Source of the DNA: Hoplostethus atlanticus
Lineage: Eukaryota; Chordata; Actinopteri; Trachichthyiformes; Trachichthyidae
Assembly (NCBI GenBank): GCA_034670405.1
Contig: JAXDDX010000046.1
Location: forward strand, 496,001-560,000
Direction of reading: 5' to 3'
DNA: 64,000 nt
The notes beneath the pieces were generated by a model that saw nothing but the letters and a program-made list of their open reading frames with translations, was not told the DNA's origin and searched no databases. Each line of letters opens with the position of its first letter. Within the stretch, counting starts at the first letter, position 1. Below are positions 56,301 through 64,000 of this stretch, piece after piece. The translations under genes and the position numbers were made by a program.

Positions 56301-58043
56301 ATGACTTCTACTGACCTCTATCAGCGATCATTCAAAATTGTAACATCTGTTGTCACATTTTCACGAGTAAGCTAGCTAATTAGAGCAGAGCTGCAACAGA
56401 AACATCTACTGAGAGGTAATAAATCACCGTGCAAAATACTGATATTAATAACAGCTTTGGCTTGAGAACGAAATGTCTTGCAACGCCAAACAGTAACGAT
56501 CTTACTTATTGCTCCTTTAAGCGGGCAAGTTGGCTGAGAATATGTTGTTGTTTACAGCAGCAGCCTGGGGGAGTAGCAGCAGGTTGAGGGAAGGCTACAC
56601 ACACACACACACACCGGGGAAAGAAGTACACTTCCTTCACAGGGCATGTTTTCGTGGTATTTTGGTCCTTTTATAAGGGCAATTTTACTGAACTATGATA
56701 TTATATATTTTTTGTATTTGTACCACTAAAATGTTTTTTTTTAACCATAATATTCCACACATCCCACACGTCTTTCCCACTGCTGGAAACTGGCAGGTCT
56801 TACAGAAGAGGACGATGCTGGTTTCCCCTCTGTGTTCCCGACCAGACCATATTGATCGTTTTACTTTTTGTCGACGCAGCGGTTTGTGTGGGGTCGGCAT
56901 TTTCTCCTACTGCTGGCTGCGTGGTGACAACAATTTCTACTGCATCAGCCTGTGTACTCAGTTGTTTTCCGGTCAAAAACTGCTCCATTTTTCTTGCCCC
57001 GAATACACTGGAAAGAATCACCCGGTCATAGGCTGCCATGAATCATCTACGATGGCCCACAGGGGACAGTAGTCACATTCACAAGTCAATCTTTGTTCAC
57101 ATTTTTTTTCATTGAGTTGTCAGAGACATTTTTGCCCATGAAAAACATATTATTAAAAACATATTATTAAAAACATATTATTCAGGGGCTAAATAACTCT
57201 AACACTCCTCAGTGTTTCACAAGAAAATATAATGCACAATGTTATGTTGCATTTCCATGTTCTTGCTCGGATAAACTACTGTACTCCAAAATTGTAAGGT
57301 ATATGCATCTATATAGCACAGTAAAATGAATGTGTTGGTTCACACCATGGCGTTGTAAGTGGCTAAACAGTGACTGAGATATTTGTGAATCTCAGAGAGA
57401 GTGGTGGAGGTAGCTGTGAATCACGGTGTCGGCTTATCTCATGTTCTACATGAGTGACTGGTTTGATTTCTTTTTCCCAGGTTATGAGCTCTTTGCCATC
57501 ATCAGCCACATGGGAGCATCCACAATGTCTGGACATTACGTATGTCACATCAAGAAGGAGGGAAGGTGAGTTACGCACTCGATAAACCGTTCTTCTCTTC
57601 AGTTTTATTTGTTGTGCTTCAGGGATGACACCGTATTGTTTGTCAAAATAAAAGGCTCTATAAGGTGTTAAGGGCCTCCTCGCTCCTCACAAGATTCCTG
57701 CTCTCTAATTGATGGGTTCATTACACTTTCAAATAAGCAATTTCAGGAAGTGGATTTTCCCAAAAATTCAATTATTGAAAAGCTTTTGCTATCAGAAGTC
57801 TGAGAAATTATTCTGAATTGTGTCAGTCCATTTTATTTTTAATGGATTGAATTGAAAATAAAAGGATCCTAATTCTGCTGTCCCCATAGTGGTTACTCTT
57901 GACAGATGGGATGTGAAACTCCTCACATATTCTTCCTTCCCTCCAGGTGGGTGATCTACAATGACCACAAAGTATGTTTGTCAGAAAGGCCTCCAAAAGA
58001 CTTGGGCTACATCTACTTTTACCATCGACTCTCTAGCAGTTAG
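29865..58043 (+). CDS. usp13: Ubiquitin carboxyl-terminal hydrolase 13 (isopeptidase T-3), 21 coding exons
   Basis: Deubiquitinase related to USP5. Exons: 29865-29975, 32483-32608, 34844-34904, 36679-36801, 37740-37882, 38507-38691, 39088-39185, 39958-40148, 40737-40808, 41553-41646, 43654-43779, 45668-45821, 46608-46782, 46959-47047, 47714-47836, 49847-49870, 50284-50427, 54057-54226, 55998-56187, 57481-57565, 57947-58043. Length is about 859 aa (human 863). Landmarks: zinc-finger UBP with GWKCQKC and the following C/H residues (about 189-235), Cys box NLGNSCYL (catalytic Cys codon 40093-40095, about residue 328), [12 protein letters not shown]1 QLAEMGF (about 642), UBA2 ILTSMGF, and His box GHYVCHI (His 57534-57536). 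With the family-typical junction, exon 4 carries one base too many (TTGCCCTGCGCTG where LPAL needs TTGCCTGCGCTG). The in-frame alternative is 36679-36805 plus 37679-37882. Confidence 0.95.
30345..30670. repeat. Degenerate CCTATAGTA / CTTATAGTACTTT repeat in usp13 intron 1
   Basis: Motifs of the type TTATAGTACTTT, CTTATGGTATTAC and CCTATAGTAGCT recur every 20-60 bases for about 300 bp. It looks like an old, eroded minisatellite. Confidence 0.5.
31489..31561. repeat. Palindromic insert flanked by a 13-bp direct repeat
   Basis: AACTGTTCCGTTA occurs at 31489-31501 and again at 31549-31561. The 47 bases between contain the hairpin AAATCAAATCAA (31507-31518) / TTGATTTGATTT (31525-31536) with a 6-base loop. 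It lies in usp13 intron 1. Confidence 0.75.
31967..32100 (+). mobile_element. hAT-type MITE end fragment
   Basis: GGGCTGGGCAATATGACCAAAA is close to the terminal sequence of a very common fish MITE (GGGCTGGGCGATATGG...). The far end was not found before the TG/TA microsatellite at 32142. Confidence 0.4.
32142..32185. repeat. TG/TA microsatellite
   Basis: (TG)n of about 11 units runs into (TA)n of about 8 units. Confidence 0.9.
32668..32842. repeat. TAG/TGG trinucleotide repeat
   Basis: About 170 bp of imperfect (AGT)n with GGT and AAT variants, 60 bp after usp13 exon 2. Frames across it that read as poly-Val or poly-Thr/Ile are artefacts. An (AT)n run follows at 32892-32913. Confidence 0.9.
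35261..35270. promoter_or_regulatory. MEF2-like site in usp13 intron 3
   Basis: CTAAATATAG fits the MEF2 consensus YTAWWWWTAR exactly. A second match, CTATTAATAG, is at 55498-55507 in intron 18. Confidence 0.3.
35343..35458. repeat. Poly-C and poly-G runs facing each other
   Basis: C-run at 35343-35354 and G-run of about 18 at 35441-35458. Other homopolymer runs are C at 42558-42575 and C at 55688-55700. Confidence 0.85.
36060..36178 (+). repeat. SINE fragment in usp13 intron 3
   Basis: The blocks CAGTGTGTCTTGTTGAAGTG and CATTGTAAGTTGCTCTTGAT, then GAAAGCTAAATTGGAAATGTA, match the body and tail of the SINE at 25971-26166. The tRNA head is missing or eroded. Confidence 0.55.
42558..42575. 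repeat. Poly-C run
   Basis: Run of 18 C's in usp13 intron 10; length is likely variable or uncertain in assemblies. Confidence 0.85.
43239..43556. mobile_element. hAT-type MITE with 8-bp target duplication
   Basis: The 318-bp element is flanked by ATATTCAC on both sides (43231-43238 and 43557-43564), an 8-bp duplication as made by hAT transposases. The left end TAGGGATGCACTGATAC pairs with the right end, whose reverse complement is CAGGGATACACTGAC. There is no coding capacity. It is in usp13 intron 10, about 90 bp before exon 11. Confidence 0.8.
43992..44043. repeat. 13-bp tandem repeat, four copies
   Basis: AACTTCCTCTGTT three times exactly, then AACGTCCTTTGTT. In usp13 intron 11. Confidence 0.9.
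46086..46513. mobile_element. TTAAAGG-ended MITE, 428 bp
   Basis: The left end TTTAAAGGTGCTACATGT and the reverse complement of the right end TTAAAAGGCGCTACATGT match at 16 of 18 positions. The inside is non-coding. Its stretch GACGATCTTCTCGGTGATGG is one I recall from repeats common in fish genomes. It is in usp13 intron 12 and ends 95 bp before exon 13. No clear target duplication is visible. Confidence 0.65.
47959..48285 (+). repeat. Unclassified interspersed repeat, copy 1
   Basis: About 320 bp closely related to 56856-57135 and in the same orientation. Shared blocks include GCTGGCTGCGTGGTG, GAAAGAATC and GGCCCACAGGGGACAGT, and GACATTTTTGCCC near the end. It has no coding frame and no recognised family. 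In usp13 intron 15. Confidence 0.7.
49847..49870 (+). other. usp13: 24-nt microexon of usp13
   Basis: ATAACTCCATGAGCTCCATA... flanked by CTCTTCCAG and GTGAGT. It adds eight codons (DNSMSSID region) in the linker before UBA1. Both flanking phases are 1, so skipping it keeps the frame. The human protein has a longer stretch at this place (SKDRLMNQLID), which supports the exon as real. Confidence 0.75.
50498..50575 (-). repeat. LINE-2/SINE tail, inverted
   Basis: ACATTTTAGGCATTTACTTG and the following GACGTTCTCATC are the reverse of the common GATAAGAGCGTC-AGCTAAATG tail. In usp13 intron 17. Confidence 0.5.
50900..50918. repeat. CA microsatellite
   Basis: Short (CA)n of about nine units. Confidence 0.85.
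51081..51130. repeat. TATGT pentanucleotide microsatellite
   Basis: Ten perfect copies of TATGT in usp13 intron 17. Confidence 0.95.
53335..53379. repeat. GT microsatellite
   Basis: About 22 uninterrupted GT units in usp13 intron 17. Confidence 0.95.
56278..56520. mobile_element. TTAAAGG-ended MITE, 243 bp
   Basis: The left end TTTAAAGGTGCTTTAAGTAG and the right end TTACTTATTGCTCCTTTAA (reverse complement TTAAAGGAGCAATAAGTAA) are imperfect inverted partners. It is AT-rich and non-coding, starts 90 bp after usp13 exon 19, and shares its end type with the elements at 46086 and 19923. Confidence 0.6.
56856..57135 (+). repeat. Unclassified interspersed repeat, copy 2
   Basis: Second copy of the repeat at 47959-48285, in the same orientation, in usp13 intron 19. 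The two copies differ at many places, so the pair is not recent. A 14-bp tandem repeat follows directly. Confidence 0.7.
57141..57182. repeat. 14-bp tandem repeat, three copies
   Basis: AAAAACATATTATT three times in a row, directly after the interspersed repeat copy 2. Confidence 0.9.
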
Positions 58044-61000
58044 ACTGAGCCAGAGATACCCGCCCCGAAACCCCAACACCCCTCCACCATGCAACCTTAG
58101 AGAAGCGCAGCCTTGCTACCAGAAGACTGGAGGATAACTGGAAGAGCAACAACAACAGAGTGGAAACGATGGAAGTAACCACACTCAGACCAGCCGGAAG
58201 GAGAACTGCTCGCCTTATCACGATGTCATTGATGAACAACCGGGAGATCACGGCTGTGGTCGGGAAAGCAATGTGCTCTTGTGCATCTGTGTTATTATGT
58301 CGTGCTTTAAATGTGTATTTAAGTGTTTTCTTTTGTCTCTACAGTGTAGGTACAGACGGGTGTGTGCAATCAACACAAAATAATGTCACATATCAGATCT
58401 TGTTCATTCTCTATGCCTTCAGATATTGTGCCAGTACTTTTCAAAGTGGTACATTTTATAAATGTATATTCAGATGGCAACGCTTCACTGCCGGCCCTGA
58501 GATGCTCTGAATCGAAACTGCAACAACAAACAAGAAATTACTATGCTGCTGGTGGCTTTTCATTTCATTATGTGGCATGGAAATAGGAGGTAATGTTCTG
58601 CACCCACTGGGAAACTGAAAGGACGTCAGGAATTATGAACATGTTAAATATCATGTTTTGGAAAATTACCGTCATATGCAACTTTCAGAATGAGCGAAAA
58701 CACAGAAAACAACAAACATGCCTGGCAGTTTTTGGCTTGTAAGTGTCAGCTGGACACTTAGAAGCCCATGAATGCATATTACCTAGACCGGAGACGAGTC
58801 AGATATCTCTTTGTGGTTGAAGGATGACGACGTCAAACCTGCCCCACTTTGACTTGCAGATGACATGCAAGCTTGTTGCTCAATGTCAAACCTTCTCTGC
58901 GTTGTGGCAGTTGATCATTGGCTGAGGTCATTTCAGTTTTCAAAACAAAAGGGTATTTTTTCCTTTCCTGAAAGCACTTTTAGATAAAGAGATTATTTAA
59001 TGCAATAGAAGTAGACTTTAGAAGTAGAGTTTTTATTCACCAACTCCATGCATACCACTGTGGTAACCCAGGTTTCAACCTGGGTTCTGCTGAAGTGTCC
59101 CTAAGTCTCAGTCTGGTCCTAACATTACAATGTCCAGTGTTCTCCATCTTTAAGTAGAAAAATATTGACATAGTATGCAGTATTTCACCACTTGGACAAC
59201 TTAGACCACGAACCAACAGTTAGAAAATGAATGTTTTCCCATAACGGACTGAATCATACCGAAGTTGAATTTGACCTGTTGCCACCTTCAGTCACAAAAT
59301 GTGTTTATGCATCTGAACACTCATGTTCACACGGTTTCTCCTCTACAGCAATATGCACTACAACCAAATCTCGTCATGTACTAAGAGCTGTATTTTACCT
59401 GTATCTCCTCTTCAGACGTGTGTTCCTGTGCTAATAAGACATGGTGCAGTGCCGAATGTATAATTCATGGTGCTCACTGCAGCCAAAACCTGCTCACGGG
59501 CTTTAATACTCAGAAACCACATCAAAGACGGAATTGGCCCTACCTCCTTATATTGGCTTCTCCACTGACTCCTCCTACTGATGTACTCTGTTACTATGCT
59601 TATCATGTGCAGGACCGGCTCAGCGTAGATTTGCTTGTATATGTGTGAACCTACAGTCACTGACATCTCAACGGTCGGGTACATACCCCAGCTCTAGTTA
59701 TGGCTTAAGAGTTCATTGTATAGCACATGGAACTTGACTTGAATCTCGGCAAGGCAGTGTAAAACCACGTAGTAACTATTTACTGTTATGTTAGGAATAC
59801 AGGGGCTCATATCCAGTTCAGGATTCTGGCATTTGGTGAAACGTTCTTGCACCCAGTAGTGCACTTTGGGAATCATTTTAAAGGGGAGTTCCACCGAAAA
59901 TGGACTCTCATGTTGTTATTCTGCAAAAGAAGACACTGAAAATTGGCTAAGATTTTTTTTTTCAGTTGTTTTTTGCATTATTAACTCAAGTTCAAGGAGA
60001 AGGCAATCCTTTGAAATCAAATTGACATGTCTTATATGGTTGAAGAATGTTATTTGGAGAGTTACTTTACTGTGTATACTAAACATCTGGAATTGTGAAA
60101 GAAAAAAAAATAGATGTTTGACAAAAATGTCTGCATCAGATAACGTTTCCCTTTATTTTGAGGGCTAATCATCTTTCTGGAAACGTTCAGGAAGATTTCT
60201 ATTTTATTGAGGCTTTTCTGAGGAAAGCTTTTTTAAAGTAGAGCCCCTCGGTTGTTTGGGACAAAGACTGCACCCCTCGACTTCTCATTCCCATCAGATA
60301 CTACTTGATGGACTGTGGTGTTCATTGCCTATGCAGTGGGGAATTCTCAGATGTCTCTCTATGCAAGTCTTGTGTTTCTGCTACACACATATTTTCTCAC
60401 AGAAACCGAATAAGCAGAATGTATCCTCTCCTCTGGACCCGGGTCCACGCCAGGGTTCCTACTGCTCGTTGTCGACGGTGGGGAAATCTACATCACTTTA
60501 CAGTTTAGTGACAGATGACTTAAGATGTTCTGTGCGTTGCGGTTTCATTCTCAGCAACTTTGATTTCCCCCACCTCTTACGCTTGATTACTGTGGGCTGA
60601 CCCAGATGATTTCTGTTAAGTGTTTGTCCTGTTTTGTTTCAGCTTTCCCTCCATCTCAGTCTCTTCCACTCTCTGTCTCTCTAAGTTGTGAAAGGTAACG
60701 GTTTAATTTGTGTCACAAAACGCCTTTTTACTGTCAGCATGTGCACTAATATTTGCCATTTAGTCATTTGGATTGTACAATTGTACTTTTGTGAGTTTAT
60801 TCTCTTTTTCATTTAACTAAATGTCGCAATGGTACTTCACCTATTTTTACTCAATTTTCTTTCCTTTTTGCCTTTTTGCAAACAAGTTTGTGCCAATTCT
60901 GTAGTTTTCATTACATACAGCTTTCCTGAAGGGATTATTTTAAGTTGACTTTTGTAATGTTTGTATTTATCCAAATATTGCGTAGGATACAGTATTGTAA

Positions 61001-61105
61001 TGTATTGTAATGTGTATTGTAATATGTGAATACACTTGTGACGACAATATACCCAGTGGTACCTGCAATGTTTGGATAATTCAATAAACTGCTTTGTTGA
61101 GACTT
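58044..61105 (+). terminator. usp13: usp13 3' UTR with poly(A) signal
   Basis: About 3 kb without coding capacity follow the TAG stop. The first well-placed AATAAA is at 61083-61088, followed by GTTGAGACTTGGCACTG. Inside are a perfect hairpin (59065-59086), a TTAAAGG element end at about 59880 and several T-rich stretches. The full-length reading assumes no earlier poly(A) site. Confidence 0.6.
59065..59086 (+). other. Perfect hairpin in the usp13 3' UTR
   Basis: AACCCAGGT, loop TTCA, ACCTGGGTT: nine pairs with no mismatch. The following CTGCTGAAGTGTCC resembles the SINE body found elsewhere, so the hairpin may be SINE-derived. Confidence 0.6.
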
Positions 61106-64000
61106 GGCACTGACACTTCATTCAGAATGAAGGAGAAACCGGTGAAATCGTTCTTCAAGAATAAGACACCAGAGCGTAGAATATATAACAACAGTTTATT
61201 TTAAAAGGTTACTTTCATATGTTTTAAAGGTGCTAATGCTTTCTTGTGATTAATCATACAGGGAGAGTAATATGCATTATAGTTTCAGTAAACTAATAAT
61301 TACAGTATATAAAGTATATCATTTCTAAGTTCATTCTTTGCATCAAAATATCATTTTATTCATACATGTATGTTGGATAGATAAATAAACCAGAATAAAC
61401 TGTCTTTGTACACGTGGTGGATTAGAGGAATGGGTACTGAGAAAGAAATGTACACAATATATACTGATGGCACTTAACACAAACCCCAGCCTAGGAAGCA
61501 TTCATCAACTACACAAACAGTTTTTGTAAATACTTTATAGAGTAATAATTGATTAATGCTTATAAGTTCAGCTATGGATTGTTATGTATACATTCATAAA
61601 GTGCTTACAAATACTTTATAAAGTGTTATATAAATGGGGGGTGTATAAATAGTATTGCAAACATTAATATACATGGACTAAGATGAAGTAATGCTTTTGA
61701 ACTCAAGGTAATTTCTAATACAGTTGTTCATAGTATACTCAAAATATCTTTATCAGTGTAACCATTTATAATTGTGCTTTATAAAGAATTTGTACAAATG
61801 TTAACTATTAATAGTTTACAGTTGCTTTATGAATGTGTGCATAACAACTTTTAGATATTCGGTCAAGCATATAACCACTCTAATGCTCTTTAAAGCATTT
61901 GTTAAGTATAGTTTATAGATGCTTGATAGGTTGGTGTTATTGTAAAGTGTTATCAATATGTTTATAGTTTGTACAAGTCATAGTTATAAAACTACTACAG
62001 AAGATAGCCATGATCGCCCAGCTGTAGCACTGTATTCAAGCTTGTTCAAGGTATTGTTCAACACTCACTTCTCTGCTTGAGCCTTGCACACTTGCTCGGT
62101 CTATGCGAGGAAAAGCATCTTGTGTACAATATATACTAAATATATATATACACCACTTTTTTGTCAAGGTTGCAGATTTTAAAAGTGCATTGTAGAAATA
62201 TTGCAAGGAAAGTTCTATTTCATTTTATAAGCTAGTGGGAGAGAAAGAAAGCACTTTCATGAATTTCATGCTTAAAAATGAAAATGGCATTCAGAAAGCA
62301 TGCGATCAACCTCCATGAGTTCTTCAGGAGCATGCGTTGAGCTAGGTCATCACACCTGAGAAGGTACACGAGTAGGTTCTACAAAAGGGAATTTGTCATC
62401 AGGCATCCTATCTCAATGCACAGCAATGTAGTGTACACAGTAGTATTATAGAGTTAGCCAGCAATTTAAAAACAACCTTTTAAAAAAATAAGATTTTCAT
62501 TTTCGACATAACTACAGTATCTTCATTTAAAATGCAAAAAGCAAAGGCCTACAACTCCATAAGAAAATTATTAGAGTTATTTTGGAAATCACGTATTACC
62601 AGACATCATGTTTTGAGCTTTGTTCTACAGTTTGCTGTTGACACTTAAGACGACAGGGAGGATGGAGGACAGAACACACGTAGCGTTCAAATTTGCAGAT
62701 GGAAGAATACTGGCCCAAACAATATCTCCCATGTCTATGCTCTCAAGCGTCTTTCAGGGAATTATTAGAAGTAGATTTGGTCAACGGCTTATGAAGAGGA
62801 AAAAGCTGACTAAGCTTGTCTTGGACTTGCTGAGAATCTAAAATCTTACACAAATGAAATACCCAAGGGACGGGTGCCCAGTGCTGGCCCAGTGTGCCTC
62901 TAGCACGCACACCATAGCTGAATGTAATGGACGCAATGGAAACAACTACTTGACTAAAACAGAGACGTGGCTGCACACCTATAGCATAGATGCAAAAAAC
63001 ATATTTTATTTAGGCAGTTGATGGTAATAAAATCAGCAGAACACTGCAAAACGTTTTATTATCTAATTATCAAATCTCTCAATAAGTGAGTAAATGTACA
63101 CAACCACCTCTCTGCTTTGGCCCAGTTGCCTCTGACACGGTGCAGTCGGTGACAGCCTTCACAGGGTGCCCTGATGCAGATTGGTAGTGGCACGCACATA
63201 TGTGCTCTGTCTCAGTGGGCGCCGCCGGCTCCTTGATCTATTAAACATCATGGTTGGCCACAGAGACTCCATGCCAAAGACTTTAAGTATCTGACTGTGT
63301 TAGCTACTGAGCTTTTTCAATCTGAAACATCTTATAGGTTGTTTTAACATGATTGTTTAAGTTGAAGGAACTTGTCCCATAATATTTGCAGTTTTCTAGT
63401 TGCCCGCACTAGTGGGGCGAGTTGTCTTCTCAAAGGGAGCCTAAGATGAGTTTCAAAGAGAATAGCCTTTATGCAGTCGACTGGAGAAATAAAACATATA
63501 TCTGACAGCAAGCCTTTATGTAATTGAGGTCAAAGACATAATGCCACGCCACAAGGTTATAAAACATGAAACCTACACTTTAGGCGGATGGCAGTTTTTT
63601 TGTGTGTCCCTGCTTTTGCAGAATCACTGAGCATTAACTTTTCTTCTCCTGACAAATAACATTTGTCGCTCTCCAATAGCTTTCTAAAAACACTTTTCTT
63701 ATACAATCCATGACATCAAAGCTATACAATTTGGAAGATGGATGGCCCTAGTGCTGGTCTCTGGTAGACTAGATAACGTTCTTTCAAAGCACAGAAACAG
63801 CACTTCCTGAATTGACAATTCAGAATGGCAACATAAAACATGACCTTTTGCATAGGATCCTAGACTACAACCTACTTCCTACACCCAGAATGCAGCCCCA
63901 AGAGTTGAGCACCATGGTGCTGAGCTACAGTACAGTGAATTATCTATCATTTACTCTCTGCTGCATGGCTAAGAACGGTGACATCCATTTCCCAGAGTGA
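61106..64000 (-). other. Probable 3' UTR or downstream DNA of a convergent gene (pex5l by synteny)
   Basis: No exon was recognised. An AATAAA on the minus strand (TTTATT, 61195-61200) sits just after the end of usp13, as expected for a convergent 3' end. In human, PEX5L lies next to and convergent with USP13. I looked for the PEX5L C-terminal coding sequence on the minus strand and did not see it, so only 3' UTR could be present. The evidence is gene order plus one hexamer. Confidence 0.35.
61535..61965. mobile_element. AT-rich MITE-like repeat with TTTATAAAGTG motifs
   Basis: About 430 bp rich in variants of CTTTATAAAG and TTATAAGT. On the minus strand its end reads TAACACTTTACAATAACACC, like the ACACTTTACAATAA ends of common fish DNA elements. 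The opposite end is not clear. Confidence 0.4.

Noticed and set aside
61106-64000. pex5l coding exons on the minus strand
   Set aside because: The expected C-terminal sequence of PEX5L was looked for and not seen; only a poly(A) hexamer and gene order support a gene here.

Overview
The window is nuclear DNA from a bony fish, probably a percomorph-type teleost. It has spliced protein genes with GT-AG introns, AATAAA poly(A) signals, many microsatellites, tRNA-derived SINEs with a LINE-2-type tail, and short hAT-like and TTAAAGG-ended DNA elements. Four complete protein genes were read exon by exon: actl6a (+), mrpl47 (-), ndufb5 (+) and usp13 (+). The same four lie in the same order on human 3q26.3, between GNB4 and PEX5L.

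Layout. 1-3.3 kb looks like the 5' end of a minus-strand gene (a spliced leader exon with a clean donor), plausibly gnb4 by synteny. 3.3-9.1 kb is intergenic DNA with two RFX-type X-boxes. 9.1-10.5 kb holds one intact tRNA-Leu(UAA) and five decayed copies of it. actl6a (14 coding exons, 429 codons) runs from 11.3 to 20.5 kb and converges on mrpl47 (7 coding exons, 245 codons). mrpl47 and ndufb5 (6 coding exons, 185 codons) are head to head across about 270 bp carrying a ZNF143/THAP11-like site and YY1-like sites. usp13 (21 coding exons, about 859 codons) fills 29.9-58.0 kb, with a 3 kb 3' UTR. 61.1-64 kb is probably 3' UTR or downstream DNA of a convergent gene, pex5l by synteny.

The genes do not form a pathway. 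actl6a encodes a chromatin-remodelling subunit, mrpl47 and ndufb5 encode mitochondrial ribosome and complex I subunits from one shared promoter, and usp13 encodes a ubiquitin protease. I found no new multi-gene system. The best leads are the usp13 exon 4/5 junction, where the expected splice is out of frame by one base while another in-frame pair exists; the tRNA-Leu cluster with a CTA-anticodon copy and no near terminator; two MITEs with well-defined ends in usp13 introns; the mrpl47/ndufb5 promoter; and an unclassified repeat found twice inside usp13.
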